Of a stretch of 37,645 nucleotides of DNA, positions 25,591-34,931 are shown one piece after another. The position numbers and the translations under genes were made by a program. Each line of letters starts with the position of its first letter. The stretch's first letter is position 1. The DNA comes from Agromyces sp. (GTDB lineage Bacteria > Actinomycetota > Actinomycetes > Actinomycetales > Microbacteriaceae): contig JAPSJT010000007.1 of assembly GCA_031178045.1 (NCBI GenBank), positions 1 to 37,645 of the forward strand, written 5' to 3'. Under the pieces are notes generated by a model, which was not told where the DNA came from, made no database searches, and saw only the letters and a list, made by a program, of their open reading frames with translations.

Positions 25591-26742
25591 GTGCACATCG
25601 AATTCGCCCGATCGGCCCGATCCACGGTCGGCATCGAGTGGGAGGTCGCCATCGTCGACCGGGCCACCGGCGAGCTCGCGTCGATCGCCGATCGCGTGCT
25701 CGACACGCTCGATTCGCGCAGCGACGGCGGGCGGCATCCGAGCATCACCTCGGAGCTCCTCACGAACACCGTCGAGCTCGTGAGCGGGGTGCACGAGCGC
25801 GTCGCCGACGCCGTGGCCGACCTCGAGGGCCAGCTCGCCGAGGTGCGAGCGGTGATCGACGAGCTCGGCGACTACGAGCTCATCTGCAGCGGCTCGCACC
25901 CGTTCAGCCAGTGGTACGACCAGCACCTCACCGACAAGCCGCGGTACCACAAGCTCATCGAGCGCACGCGGTGGTGGGGCCGCAACATGATGATCTGGGG
26001 CATCCACGTGCACGTCGGCATCGAGGAGCGCGACAAGGCCCTGCCGATCCTCGACGGGCTGCTCGCGTATCTCCCCCACCTCCAGGCGCTCTCGGCGTCG
26101 AGCCCGTTCTGGGCGGGCGTCGAGACCGGCTACGCGTCCAACCGGGCGCTCATGTTCCAGCAGCTGCCCACGGCGGGGTTGCCCTATGCGCTCCCCGACT
26201 GGGCCGCGTACGAACGCTACGTCGACGACCTCGTGCGCACGGGCGTCATCGAGGACCACAGCGAGGTGCGCTGGGACATCCGCCCGTCGCCGAAGTGGGG
26301 CACCGTCGAGGTGCGCGTCTGCGACGGCGTCTCGACCGCGGCCGAGATCGCGGCGATCGGTGCGCTCGTGCAGTGCCTCGTCGAGTGGATGAGCGAGCGT
26401 CTCGATCGCGGTGAGACGCTCACGGTGCTGCAGCCCTGGTACGTGCGCGAGAACAAGTGGCGGGCGGCACGGTACGGCATGGCCGCCGAGGTCATCACGG
26501 ATGTCGCGGGCACCGAGCGGCTCGTCGCCGACGACCTCCGCGACCTCCTCACGACCCTCGTGCCCATCGCCGATCGCCTCGGATGCGCCGCCGAGCTCCA
26601 GCTCGTGCGTGCGACGCTCGACGGCGGGGCGAGCTACGAGCGACAGCTGCGGGTGGCCGAAGCCGCCGGGGGCGATCTCACCGCGGTGGTCGCGCACCTC
26701 TCGCGCGAGCTGCGAGCCGGCGTGAACGCGTCGGGGGCCTAG
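25591..26742 (+). CDS. YbdK-type carboxylate-amine ligase (GCS2 family)
   Basis: A 383-residue ATP-dependent ligase of the glutamate-cysteine ligase type 2 family. Motifs seen: [13 protein letters not shown] (metal/ATP site), [11 protein letters not shown] and the late [17 protein letters not shown]. YbdK has weak gamma-glutamylcysteine ligase activity in vitro; actinobacteria normally use mycothiol, so the true substrate is uncertain. EgtA of ergothioneine synthesis is a distant relative, but no egt genes are near. The GTG at 25591 has GGAAGGGG 6 nt upstream. The stop overlaps the converging GH1 stop by 4 bp (CTAG). Confidence 0.88.
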   Translation: MHIEFARSARSTVGIEWEVAIVDRATGELASIADRVLDTLDSRSDGGRHPSITSELLTNTVELVSGVHERVADAVADLEGQLAEVRAVIDELGDYELICSGSHPFSQWYDQHLTDKPRYHKLIERTRWWGRNMMIWGIHVHVGIEERDKALPILDGLLAYLPHLQALSASSPFWAGVETGYASNRALMFQQLPTAGLPYALPDWAAYERYVDDLVRTGVIEDHSEVRWDIRPSPKWGTVEVRVCDGVSTAAEIAAIGALVQCLVEWMSERLDRGETLTVLQPWYVRENKWRAARYGMAAEVITDVAGTERLVADDLRDLLTTLVPIADRLGCAAELQLVRATLDGGASYERQLRVAEAAGGDLTAVVAHLSRELRAGVNASGA

Positions 26743-28181
26743 GCCTGCACCTCGGGGATCGCGCGCGTGCGGATGAGCTCCGCGTACCACTTCGCGCTGT
26801 CCTTCGGCAGCCGCTCGAACGTGTCGTAGTCGACCCGGACGATGCCGAAGCGCTTCGAATAGCCGTATCCCCACTCGAAGTTGTCCATGAGCGACCAGAC
26901 CTGGTAGCCGCGCAGGTCGACCCCACGGGCCATCGCCCGGTGCGCTGCCGTGAAGTGGCGGCGCAGGTAGTCGATGCGGTCGAGGTCGTGCACGGCGGGG
27001 CCGTCGGCCTCCTCCGTCACGACGTCGTCGAACGCGGCGCCGTTCTCGGTGATCATGAGCGGCAGCGACGGATACGACTCGTGAAGGGCGACGAGGAGGT
27101 CTTCGAGGCCCGACGGGTCGATGTTCCAGCCCATCGCCGTGTACGGTCCTGGCTGCACGAGGAACTCGACGTCCTGGGAGCCCGGCCACGGAGTGCCGCC
27201 CATGTCCTTGTGCCCGTCGGCGTTCACTCGCGGCGACTGCCCGTCCCACATGCGCACGGTGACGGTCGAGTAGTAGTTCACTCCGAGCAGGTCGATCGGC
27301 TGCCGGATCAGTTCGGTGTCGCCGGGCTTCACGAACGACCAGTCGGTCACCTCCCGCGTGTCGGCGATGACGTCGGCCGGGTACTCGCCATCGAGCAGAG
27401 GTCCGAGGAACACGCGGTTCGCGAGGCCGTCGATGCGCCGTGCCGCCTCGGGGCCGGTCGGGCCGGACGGGCGGATGACGTGCAGGTTGAGGGTGATCGA
27501 GTAGCCCGGGTCGTTCGTGACGACCTCGCGCAGCGCGGCGATCGCGAGGCCGTGTGCCAGATTCAGGTGATGCACGGCCGCGAGCGCCTTCGCGCCGTCC
27601 ATGAGCCCGGGCGCGTGCGCGCCCGAGCCGTACCCGAGGTACGCGCTGCACCACGGCTCGTTGAGCGTGGTCCAGACGGTGACCCGATCGCCGAGTCGCT
27701 CGCCGACGATCCGCGCGTAGTCGGCGAAGGCCTCGGCCGTGGCGCGATTCGCCCAACCGCCCTCGTCCTCGAGGGCCTGCGGGAGGTCCCAGTGGTAGAG
27801 CGTCGCGATGGGGCGGATGCCGCGAGCGATGAGCCCGTCGACCAGTCGCTCGTAGAACGCGAGGCCGGCCTCGTTCGCCGGTCCCCGACCGGTCGGCTGG
27901 ATGCGCGGCCACGCGATCGAGAACCGGTACGCCTCGAGGCCGAGCTCGGCCATGAGGTCGAGGTCGGCGTCGAGCCGGTGGTAGTGGTCGCACGCGGTGT
28001 CGCCCGTGTCGCCGTTCCAGACCTTGCCCGGGGTATGGCTGAACGTGTCCCAGATGGAAGGACCCCGTCCGTCCTCGCGGGCGGCCCCCTCGATCTGGTA
28101 CGACGCGGTCGCCGAGCCGAAGAGGAAGTCGTGGGGGAACGTGAGTCCCGAGTCGCGGTAATCGGCCGAGCCGGTCGTCAT
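26739..28181 (-). CDS. Beta-glucosidase, glycoside hydrolase family 1
   Basis: A cytoplasmic retaining glycosidase of 480 residues, normal for GH1. The acid/base Glu is E175 in TLNEPW and the nucleophile is E379 in MITENGAAF. The N-terminal signature [15 protein letters not shown] (19-33) is intact. Likely substrates are cellobiose or other beta-glucosides and galactosides. The ATG at 28181 has CTGGAG about 8 nt upstream. No sugar transporter or LacI regulator is adjacent, so the gene is an orphan of a sugar locus here. The 3' end abuts the YbdK-type gene tail to tail. Confidence 0.93.
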   Translation of the reverse strand: MTTGSADYRDSGLTFPHDFLFGSATASYQIEGAAREDGRGPSIWDTFSHTPGKVWNGDTGDTACDHYHRLDADLDLMAELGLEAYRFSIAWPRIQPTGRGPANEAGLAFYERLVDGLIARGIRPIATLYHWDLPQALEDEGGWANRATAEAFADYARIVGERLGDRVTVWTTLNEPWCSAYLGYGSGAHAPGLMDGAKALAAVHHLNLAHGLAIAALREVVTNDPGYSITLNLHVIRPSGPTGPEAARRIDGLANRVFLGPLLDGEYPADVIADTREVTDWSFVKPGDTELIRQPIDLLGVNYYSTVTVRMWDGQSPRVNADGHKDMGGTPWPGSQDVEFLVQPGPYTAMGWNIDPSGLEDLLVALHESYPSLPLMITENGAAFDDVVTEEADGPAVHDLDRIDYLRRHFTAAHRAMARGVDLRGYQVWSLMDNFEWGYGYSKRFGIVRVDYDTFERLPKDSAKWYAELIRTRAIPEVQA

Positions 28182-28237
28182 CGTGGTGCTCCAGTCATGG
28201 TTCGCGGCATCGTGCTGCCGCGATCACTGTAGCGCGC

Positions 28238-29254
28238 TCAGTACCAGTACTCGCCCGTGCGGGCGAGGTGCCGCTCGATGAACGCGTGCTCGCCTCGCCG
28301 CCACTCCTCGGCTCGAGGCTCGTGCCCCAGGTGGAACGCCGGCAGGTACTCGACGACATCGGGAGCGAACGCGCTCTTGAAGGTCAGCACCCCCTGGCCC
28401 GGTGCATCCGGCTCGTCGGGCGGCGGGACGTGGCCGAGATCGTAGCGTCGGATGCCGGCCGCCGCGAGTTCGCGGATGACCTCCCACTGCAGCAGCCGGG
28501 ATGCCATGAGCTGGGGTTGGTCGCGAGTCGATCCGCCGTCCTTGAACCAGGCGCTCGTGCCGTAGAGCGCGATGAACGCGCCGGCGACGACGACGCCGTC
28601 GTGCCAGGCGAAGTAGAGACGACCGCGCTCGTCGGCGTCGAACAGCGACCAGACGCGCTCGAGGTATTCGGGCGGCCGGAAGTACGCCCCGGATCGCGCC
28701 GCGGTCGTGTCGACGAGCGCGAGCATGAGCCGGCGATGCTCGGCCGAGAGTTCGACCCGCCGCACGACGACCCCGTTGCGCTCACCGGCGCGGATCTCGC
28801 TGCGTGCTCGCTTGCGCATGCCGGCGAGGATCTCCTCCTCGCTCTTCGAGGTGTCGACCACGACGCCGTAGCGGTACTGCGAGGCGCGGGTGGGGAGCCA
28901 TCCGCTCGCCAGGAACGCCGCCTCGAGCTCGGGGTCGCGAGGCTGGTGCACCTCGATCTTCGTCGCGAACGCCGCCCCGCACCCCGCCCGGATGCGTTCG
29001 GTGAGCGAGGCGACGTCGGCGGGAGCGATGCCGCTGACCCGCGGGAGGTGCTCGAGCGTGCCGAACCCCTCGGCCTCCCGCTCGAAGACGAGCACCGGGA
29101 AGTCCGCGCCGACGCCGAGGTCGCGCCGCGACGCTCGCCATGGGCCGCCCGACTTGATGCTCGCCCACGTCGTGCTCTGCATGAAGTGCGGGAGGCTGTG
29201 ACGGGCGAGGACGCGCTCATCCCAGGCGACCGAGACGTGTTCGATGGTGGGCAC
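28238..29254 (-). CDS. FemAB/FemX-family peptidoglycan bridge aminoacyltransferase-like protein
   Basis: A 338-residue protein with paired GNAT-like halves, as in FemX/FemAB enzymes that add amino acids from aminoacyl-tRNA to lipid II. Features: FMQSTTWASIKSGGPW (substrate region near 24-39), the RKRARSEIRAGERNG helix, VVAGAFIALYGTSAWFKDGG and the C-terminal GVLTFKSAFAPDVVEYLPAF. The GTG at 29254 has AAGGGAGG 7 nt upstream. A TATGAT -10 box (29324-29329) lies on the same strand. Bridge chemistry cannot be read from sequence, and some family members act on other amines. Confidence 0.82.
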   Translation of the reverse strand: MPTIEHVSVAWDERVLARHSLPHFMQSTTWASIKSGGPWRASRRDLGVGADFPVLVFEREAEGFGTLEHLPRVSGIAPADVASLTERIRAGCGAAFATKIEVHQPRDPELEAAFLASGWLPTRASQYRYGVVVDTSKSEEEILAGMRKRARSEIRAGERNGVVVRRVELSAEHRRLMLALVDTTAARSGAYFRPPEYLERVWSLFDADERGRLYFAWHDGVVVAGAFIALYGTSAWFKDGGSTRDQPQLMASRLLQWEVIRELAAAGIRRYDLGHVPPPDEPDAPGQGVLTFKSAFAPDVVEYLPAFHLGHEPRAEEWRRGEHAFIERHLARTGEYWY

Positions 29255-29323
29255 TCGCTCGCCTCCCTTCGCGGGGCCCCCGCGGCGGAGCCGTCCTCCG
29301 TCGGATCGGCAGCCCTGCGGCAC

Positions 29324-29379
29324 ATCATAGGACCTCGTTGCGGTGGCCGTGAGCAACCACTCCGAGTGGCACGGAGTGG
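29324..29379. promoter_or_regulatory. Divergent promoter region with 8-bp dyad between the FemX-like and spermidine-synthase-like genes
   Basis: TATGAT on the minus strand (29324-29329) is a good -10 for the FemX-like gene, with a leader near 60 nt, though no clear -35 is seen. Upstream of it, CCACTCCG (29357-29364) and CGGAGTGG (29372-29379) form a perfect dyad with a 7-nt centre. The dyad lies between both genes and could be an operator for either. Confidence 0.4.
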
Positions 29380-29419
29380 ACGCTGGCCCGCGGAAGCGAC
29401 GGCACCTAGGGTGGAACGC

Positions 29420-30232
29420 ATGAGCGATCCGCGGCTGGAACTCGATGGCGAGCGCGTCCGGGCGCGACTGATTCCCGAACGCGGCACGAACGGGGGCTAC
29501 TCGCTCGTGATCGAGGGGACGACGCAGTCGCACGTGAATCCCCGCGATCCGCGCGATCTGCAACTCGAGTACGCACGGCTCGTCATCGCGATCGTCGACG
29601 GATGCCGCGCCGGCGGCGAGGCGATCCGGGCCCTGCACCTCGGTGCCGGCGGGCTGACGATCCCCCGCTATCTCGGCGCCACACGTCCGGGCTCGACGCA
29701 GCACGTCGTCGAACTCCATCGCGAGCTCCTCGAGTTCGTGCTCGCTGTGCTTCCGCTCGCCGAGGGGACCGAGCTCACGGTCGAGTACGACGATGCACGC
29801 GTCGCCGTCGAGCGTGCGGCCCGCTCGGGCGGCGGCTACGACGTCGCCATCGTCGACGTGTTCTCGGGCAACGTCGCACCGCGCCACCTGTCGACGGTCG
29901 AGTTCTTCACCGAGCTCGGCGAGCTGCTCGCGCCCGACGGCATCACGATCGTGAACACCCTCGCGACCGCCGGCGCCGACACCGGACGCGAGATCGCGGC
30001 GACGCTCGCGGCGGTGCGCCCGGAGGTCATGGCCCTCGTCTCCCCCGCCGTGCTCGACGGCTCGAGCCTCGGCAACATCGTGTTCGCGGCATCCGCGACG
30101 CCCCTGCCCGTTCACGAGATCCTGGGCGCGGCGAATGCGGGCCCCCGGCCGATCATCGCGCTGGTCGGCGCCTCGTTCGACGCCTTCGTCGACGGGGCCC
30201 CGGTTCGCCACGACGCTGACACGTCGGCCTGA
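29420..30232 (+). CDS. Spermidine synthase-like SAM-dependent protein
   Basis: A 270-residue Rossmann methyltransferase-fold protein of the polyamine aminopropyltransferase-like group. SAM-site features: ALHLGAGGLTIPRYL (near 71-85), the acidic strand end HVVELHRELLEFV, and YDVAIVDVFSGNVAPRHL. The GGGDG loop of true SpeE is GAGGL here. The VDVFS motif is shared by many actinobacterial paralogs of unknown substrate, so spermidine production is doubtful. The ATG at 29420 follows GTGGAA. The stop is 3 nt before the LVIVD-repeat gene, so the two are probably cotranscribed. Confidence 0.82.
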   Translation: MSDPRLELDGERVRARLIPERGTNGGYSLVIEGTTQSHVNPRDPRDLQLEYARLVIAIVDGCRAGGEAIRALHLGAGGLTIPRYLGATRPGSTQHVVELHRELLEFVLAVLPLAEGTELTVEYDDARVAVERAARSGGGYDVAIVDVFSGNVAPRHLSTVEFFTELGELLAPDGITIVNTLATAGADTGREIAATLAAVRPEVMALVSPAVLDGSSLGNIVFAASATPLPVHEILGAANAGPRPIIALVGASFDAFVDGAPVRHDADTSA

Positions 30233-30235
30233 GCG

Positions 30236-32134
30236 ATGCCGCTGACCGCTCGCGGGCTGCACGGGGTGCGGTGGGCGGTCGGCACCGTACTCGTCGTCGC
30301 AGCCGCCGTGACCGCGGCGCACGCCGGTGCAGCGGATGCCGCCGCCGCGGGCCGAGAGCCGTCGATCGGTCCCGGCCTCGAGTGGGTCGCGCATCGCGAC
30401 AACCCCTTCCGCCAGGGGGACGATCCCGACTTCATCAATTCCGACCTCGCGTTCACCGGCGATCACCTCGTGCAGGGGAACTTCGCCGGCTTCTCGGTGT
30501 GGGACATCGCCGACCCGGCGGCACCCGAGCTCGTCAGCGCGGTGTCCTGCCCGGGCGGACAGGGCGATGTGAGCGCCGTGGGCGACATCGTCATCGTGTC
30601 GGTCGACGAGACCATGTCCGATGACTCGTGCGAGGCATCGAGGGTTCCCGAGACCGCCGAGAACTGGGAGGGACTGCGGATCTTCGACCTCAGCGACCCG
30701 GCGTCGCCGCGCTACGCCGCCGCGGTGCGCACGCGTTGCGGCTCGCACACGCACACCGTCGTGCCCGATCCGTCGAGCGACGGTCGCGTCTTCGTCTACG
30801 TGAATGCGTACAGTCGGGGCGCGTCACTGCACTGCACCGGCCGCAATCCGCTGCAGATCGTCGAGGTAACGCTCGACTCCCCCGACGATGCCGCGGTGAT
30901 CGGCGAGCTCGACCTGTTCGATGACGAGACCGCGTTCGGACCGGAGGACCGTGTGCCGGGCGGGGCGGAGACGAGGCCGACGACCGGATGCCACGACATC
31001 ACCGCCTATCCGTCGAAGGCGCTCGCCGTCGCGGCGTGCCGCGGCGACGGCCTCCTGCTCTCGATCGCGGATCCGCTCGCACCCACCGTGCTGCATCGGG
31101 TGCGAGATCCCGCGGTGGCGTTCTGGCACTCGGGGATCTTCGACAACGACGCCACGCGCGTCGTGTTCCAGGACGAACTCGGCGACGGGTTCATCAACAC
31201 GTGCTCCCCGGCCTACGGGACCGATCGGGGTGCGGATGCGGTGTGGAACATCGGGCCCGACGGTCTCGCCAAGGCGGGCACCTACAAGCCGCCTCGCACG
31301 CAGTCGGACCTCGAGAAGTGCGTCGCCCACTCGGGCGGTCTCGTCCCGGTGCCGGGGCGGTTCATCATCGCGCAGGCGTGGCTCGAGGGCGGAGTCTCGG
31401 TCGTCGACCTCACCGACCCGGCCGCGCCCGTCGAGCTCACGTGGTTCGATCGACCCGACTACGGATACTCGATGGACTTCACCGCCGGCATCTGGTCGGT
31501 CTACCACTACGACGGCTACCTCTATGCGAGCGACATGTACGAGGGACTCGAGGTGCTGCGGCTCACCGACCCCGTCTTCGCGGATGCGGCTCGATACGAC
31601 GACGCGGGCCTCAATCCGCAGACGCAGCCCGAGTACGCGTGGATCTGGCGCGATGCGCCGATCCTGCCGTCGGACGACGCCGAGCGGGCCGAACTCTCGA
31701 CCCTCGGGGTCGAGCCGGCGGTGCTCGAGCCGGGCACCGCGGCCGACGTGACCGTGTCGCTTCCTCCCGGCTCGCTCGAGCCGGGCGAGACGGCCGACGT
31801 CTGGTGGATGCCCACGAAGTCGGTGCTCGCGACCGTGACCGCCGGCGACGACGGATCGCTCGGTGCCACCGATATCGTGCTTCCGGGGCCGCTCGACGCC
31901 GGCTCGTACGACCTGGTGGTGCGAGGCGACGAGTCGGCCCCGAGGCTCGCGATCGCGACGGTGACGGTGGCCGGACCCCGAACCGATGCCCCGCCGGATG
32001 CCGCCGCGGAGCGCGATCCCGCTCTCGCGGGCGACGGCGGCCCATGGTGGCTGCTCGTGGTCGCGCCCTTCGCACTCGCCCTCGCCTACCACGCTGCGCT
32101 CGCCTGGCGGCGACGGCGCCGGACTGCTCGATGA
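30236..32134 (+). CDS. Secreted LVIVD-repeat beta-propeller protein with C-terminal membrane anchor
   Basis: A 632-residue exported protein. It has a signal peptide (about 1-36, Ala-rich) and a long repeat region (45-450) with LVIVD-type blade motifs FSVWDIADPAAPELV, GLRIFDLSDPASP, GVSVVDLTDPAAPVEL and GLEVLRLTDP. A beta-sandwich-like region follows (about 480-580), then a Pro/Ala linker and one transmembrane helix (about 603-622) with an Arg-rich end (WRRRRRTAR). There is no LPxTG motif. His residues occur once per blade (H171/H173, H253, H298, H365, H424), and eight Cys (105, 132, 168, 200, 252, 268, 323, 362) could form four disulfides. No function is established for these proteins. It overlaps the DUF305 gene by ATGA. 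Confidence 0.85.
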   Translation: MPLTARGLHGVRWAVGTVLVVAAAVTAAHAGAADAAAAGREPSIGPGLEWVAHRDNPFRQGDDPDFINSDLAFTGDHLVQGNFAGFSVWDIADPAAPELVSAVSCPGGQGDVSAVGDIVIVSVDETMSDDSCEASRVPETAENWEGLRIFDLSDPASPRYAAAVRTRCGSHTHTVVPDPSSDGRVFVYVNAYSRGASLHCTGRNPLQIVEVTLDSPDDAAVIGELDLFDDETAFGPEDRVPGGAETRPTTGCHDITAYPSKALAVAACRGDGLLLSIADPLAPTVLHRVRDPAVAFWHSGIFDNDATRVVFQDELGDGFINTCSPAYGTDRGADAVWNIGPDGLAKAGTYKPPRTQSDLEKCVAHSGGLVPVPGRFIIAQAWLEGGVSVVDLTDPAAPVELTWFDRPDYGYSMDFTAGIWSVYHYDGYLYASDMYEGLEVLRLTDPVFADAARYDDAGLNPQTQPEYAWIWRDAPILPSDDAERAELSTLGVEPAVLEPGTAADVTVSLPPGSLEPGETADVWWMPTKSVLATVTAGDDGSLGATDIVLPGPLDAGSYDLVVRGDESAPRLAIATVTVAGPRTDAPPDAAAERDPALAGDGGPWWLLVVAPFALALAYHAALAWRRRRRTAR

Positions 32135-32811
32135 TCGAGCGGCGGGCGAAGGCAGTCCCACTGCCGACACGTCTCCGCCTCGCAGCGTCGCTCGCCTGCG
32201 TGATCGCGGCCGGGGCCGGCGGGTGTACGGCGGCGAGCGGCGTCGATCCCTCCGCGAGCTTCATCACCCCCGCACCGCCCGGCGGCTCGTCGTCGCGCTC
32301 GGACGGAGGGAGCGATGCGCCGGCGGCCGAGCTCGATTCCACGACCACGGCCGCCGACGTGGACTTCGTCCGCGCGATGATCGCGCATCACGAGCAGGCC
32401 GTCGAGCTCGCCGGGCTCGCACCGGGCCGGGTCGACGATCCCGAGCTCGCAGCGATCGCCGAGCGCATCGTCCTCGTCCAGTCCGCCGAGGCCACGCAAC
32501 TGCGCACCTGGCTCGAACGTCGGAGCAGCCGTGATCTCGAGGTCGACGCCCATGAGCACGCGGGCGGAATGACCGGGGAGATCAGTCGCTCGACCCTCGA
32601 CCGCGCCGCCGAGCTCGAGGGTTCGGCATTCGACCGCCTGTTCGTCGGCGCCATGGTGGCCCACCACCGCGGGGCGATCGAGATGTCCGAAGCGCGCCTC
32701 ACCGAGACCGGCGATTCCGCGGTGGCACGATGGGCACGAGGGGTCGCGACCGCCCAGTCGCTCGAGATCGACCGACTGCTCGCGATCGAGGCTCGGCTGC
32801 CGCAGAGCTGA
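32131..32811 (+). CDS. DUF305 family lipoprotein
   Basis: A 226-residue predicted lipoprotein. The signal peptide (1-31) ends in AGGC with C32 as the lipid-modified residue, though position -3 is Ala. A Ser/Pro-rich linker (35-70) leads to a DUF305 helical bundle (75-222) with the two diagnostic motifs FVRAMIAHHEQAVELA (H86, H87) and FVGAMVAHHRGAIEMSE (H178, H179), and HEHAGGM between them. Some DUF305 proteins, such as cyanobacterial CopM, bind copper. The start overlaps the LVIVD gene by 4 nt, so the two exported proteins are made together. Its stop lies 3 nt from the converging ffh stop. Confidence 0.9.
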   Translation: MIERRAKAVPLPTRLRLAASLACVIAAGAGGCTAASGVDPSASFITPAPPGGSSSRSDGGSDAPAAELDSTTTAADVDFVRAMIAHHEQAVELAGLAPGRVDDPELAAIAERIVLVQSAEATQLRTWLERRSSRDLEVDAHEHAGGMTGEISRSTLDRAAELEGSAFDRLFVGAMVAHHRGAIEMSEARLTETGDSAVARWARGVATAQSLEIDRLLAIEARLPQS

Positions 32812-32814
32812 GCG

Positions 32815-34389
32815 CTAGCGACCGAGCAGCTTCTGGAGCGCGGCGAGCTCCTCCTCGCTCGGCGCTCCCTTCGGCACCCCGCCGAGGCCGAAGCCCGAAC
32901 CCGCCGGGGCGTCGCCGCCACCCGGCGTCACGCCCGAGGCGATGGCGGCGTTCTCGGCCGCTCTCTTCGCGGGATTGCCCGACCGGGAGCCCGACTTCTT
33001 CTTGGCCTTCGCCGCCTGGCGCTTGCCGCCGCCGTAGCCGCCCGCGCCCGGGATGGGCCCCATGCCGGGAATCTGCGGCATGCCACCACGCGCGACGGTC
33101 TTCATCATCTTCGCCGCCTGCTCGAAGCGCTGCACGAGCTGGTTCACGTCGGTCACGGTCATGCCGGAGCCCTTCGCGATGCGCAGCCGACGCGACCCGT
33201 TGAGGAGCTTCGGGTTGCGGCGCTCGGCGGGCGTCATCGACTGGATGATCGCCTCGGTGCGTACGATCTCGCGCTCATCGAAGTTCTCGAGCTGCTGCTT
33301 CATGCCGCCCGCGCCCGGCAGCATGCCGAGCATCTTCTTGATCGAGCCCGCGCCCCGGAGCTGCTGCATCTGGGCCAGGAAGTCTTCGAGGGTGAACTGC
33401 TCGGTCGCGAGCTTCTCCGCGACCTTGAGCGCCTCCTCCTCATCGAAGGCCTGCTGGGCCTGCTCGATGAGCGTGAGGATGTCGCCGAGGTCGAGGATGC
33501 GGCTCGCCATGCGGTCGGGGTGGAACGGCTCGAAGTCGTCGAGGCCCTCGCCCGTGGACGCGAAGATGATCGGTCGTCCGGTGACGGACGCGACGCTGAG
33601 CGCCGCGCCGCCTCGCGCGTCGCCGTCGAGCTTCGAGAGCACGACACCCGTGAAGTCGACGCCGTCCTGGAAGGCCTTGGCGGTCGTGACCGCGTCCTGG
33701 CCGATCATCGCGTCGATGACGAAGAGCACCTCGTCGGGATTCGTGGCCTTGCGGATGTTCGCGGCCTGCTTCATGAGCTCGGCGTCGACGCCGAGACGGC
33801 CCGCGGTGTCGATGATGACGACGTCGTGGAGGCTGCGCTCGGCGTGCTTCAGCGCGTCCTTCGCGACGCGCACGGGGTCTCCGACGCCGTTGCCCGGCTC
33901 GGGCGCGAACACGGGCACCCCGGCCTGCGCACCCACGACCTGCAGCTGGTTCACGGCGTTGGGGCGCTGGAGGTCGGCCGCGACGAGGATCGGCGTGTGG
34001 CCGTCCTTCACGAGCCACTTCGCGAGCTTTCCGGCGAGCGTCGTCTTTCCGGCGCCCTGGAGTCCGGCGAGCATGATGACGGTCGGCGGGTTCTTCGCGA
34101 ACTGCAACCGTCGCTGCTCGCCGCCCAGGATCGAGACGAGCTCCTCGTTGACGATCTGCACGACCTGCTGCGCCGGATTCAGCGCCTTGTTGACCTCGTC
34201 GCCGAGTGCGCGCTCGCGGACGTGCGCCGTGAACTGCTTGACGACATCGAGCGCGACGTCGGCGTCGAGCAGGGCGCGCCGGATCTCGCGGACCGTGCCG
34301 TCGACGTCGGCAGCCGAGAGCTTGCCCTTGGTGCGAAGGTTCTTGAAGGTCTCGGCGAGCCGATCAGACAGGTTTCCGAAGGTAGCCAT
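32815..34389 (-). CDS. ffh: Signal recognition particle protein Ffh
   Basis: GTPase that binds signal sequences and SRP RNA and targets nascent membrane proteins. The 524-residue protein has the N domain (1-90), the G domain with P-loop GLQGAGKTT (109-117), DTAGRL and TKLDGDARGG, and a Met-rich M domain (about 310-430; GSGMTVTDVNQLVQRFEQA). The C-terminal tail of about 90 residues is Gly/Lys-rich and variable. The ATG at 34389 has no Shine-Dalgarno; a TAGACT -10-like hexamer lies 9 nt upstream, so the mRNA could be leaderless. ftsY is two genes upstream in the same direction. Confidence 0.96.
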   Translation of the reverse strand: MATFGNLSDRLAETFKNLRTKGKLSAADVDGTVREIRRALLDADVALDVVKQFTAHVRERALGDEVNKALNPAQQVVQIVNEELVSILGGEQRRLQFAKNPPTVIMLAGLQGAGKTTLAGKLAKWLVKDGHTPILVAADLQRPNAVNQLQVVGAQAGVPVFAPEPGNGVGDPVRVAKDALKHAERSLHDVVIIDTAGRLGVDAELMKQAANIRKATNPDEVLFVIDAMIGQDAVTTAKAFQDGVDFTGVVLSKLDGDARGGAALSVASVTGRPIIFASTGEGLDDFEPFHPDRMASRILDLGDILTLIEQAQQAFDEEEALKVAEKLATEQFTLEDFLAQMQQLRGAGSIKKMLGMLPGAGGMKQQLENFDEREIVRTEAIIQSMTPAERRNPKLLNGSRRLRIAKGSGMTVTDVNQLVQRFEQAAKMMKTVARGGMPQIPGMGPIPGAGGYGGGKRQAAKAKKKSGSRSGNPAKRAAENAAIASGVTPGGGDAPAGSGFGLGGVPKGAPSEEELAALQKLLGR

Positions 34390-34433
34390 GGTGCACCAAG
34401 TCTAAGCGAGCCAGCCGGCCGGTCCCTCCGCCG

Positions 34434-34922
34434 TCAGGCGTCGAAGCGCACGTCCACGACGTCGCGGGCGATGTCGACGACCGCCACCAGACGCGCGTCG
34501 ACCTCTTCGGGCGCGAGCCCGTACTCGAGTTCGGCGAAGTGCTCACCGTCGCCGTCGGCGTCGGGCCGGAGGTCGACCCGCACGAGGGTGAGCGAGCGCA
34601 GCGCATCGATGTCGCGATCGCCGGAGTCGCGCGAGATCGCGTCGGCCGCGGCATCCGCTTCATCGTCGTCGCCCTCGAGGAGCGAGCGGAGGAAGCGCGA
34701 GACCGGCGAAGAGCCCGAGTCGAGCTGACTCACGAAGTGCGAGCGCACCTCGTCGTCGACGAGCTCGAGCTCGCCGACCATGGTCGCGGCCGCGTCGAGC
34801 GATGCGGTCGTGACGAGGTCGCCGTCGGCGTCGAGCACGACCTCGACGTCTTGATCGCCGTACTGCACCTGCTCCGACCAGTAGTCGCCGATGAGGCCGA
34901 AGTAATCGTGTTCGATCGCCAT
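34434..34922 (-). CDS. DUF2004-like acidic cytoplasmic protein
   Basis: A 162-residue, strongly acidic, soluble protein without signal or membrane segment. The start MAIEHDYFGLIGDYWSE and the EHFAELEYGLAPEEVDARL segment suggest the DUF2004 family, whose function is unknown; I am moderately sure of that assignment. The ATG at 34922 has a strong TAGGAGGG site 6 nt upstream. It lies 9 nt after the ftsY stop and 44 nt before ffh, so it is probably cotranscribed with ftsY. Confidence 0.75.
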   Translation of the reverse strand: MAIEHDYFGLIGDYWSEQVQYGDQDVEVVLDADGDLVTTASLDAAATMVGELELVDDEVRSHFVSQLDSGSSPVSRFLRSLLEGDDDEADAAADAISRDSGDRDIDALRSLTLVRVDLRPDADGDGEHFAELEYGLAPEEVDARLVAVVDIARDVVDVRFDA

Positions 34923-34931
34923 CCGTCCCTC

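Noticed and set aside
25591-26742. EgtA of an ergothioneine cluster
   Set aside because: No egtB, egtC or egtD neighbour; length and motifs fit the YbdK group better.
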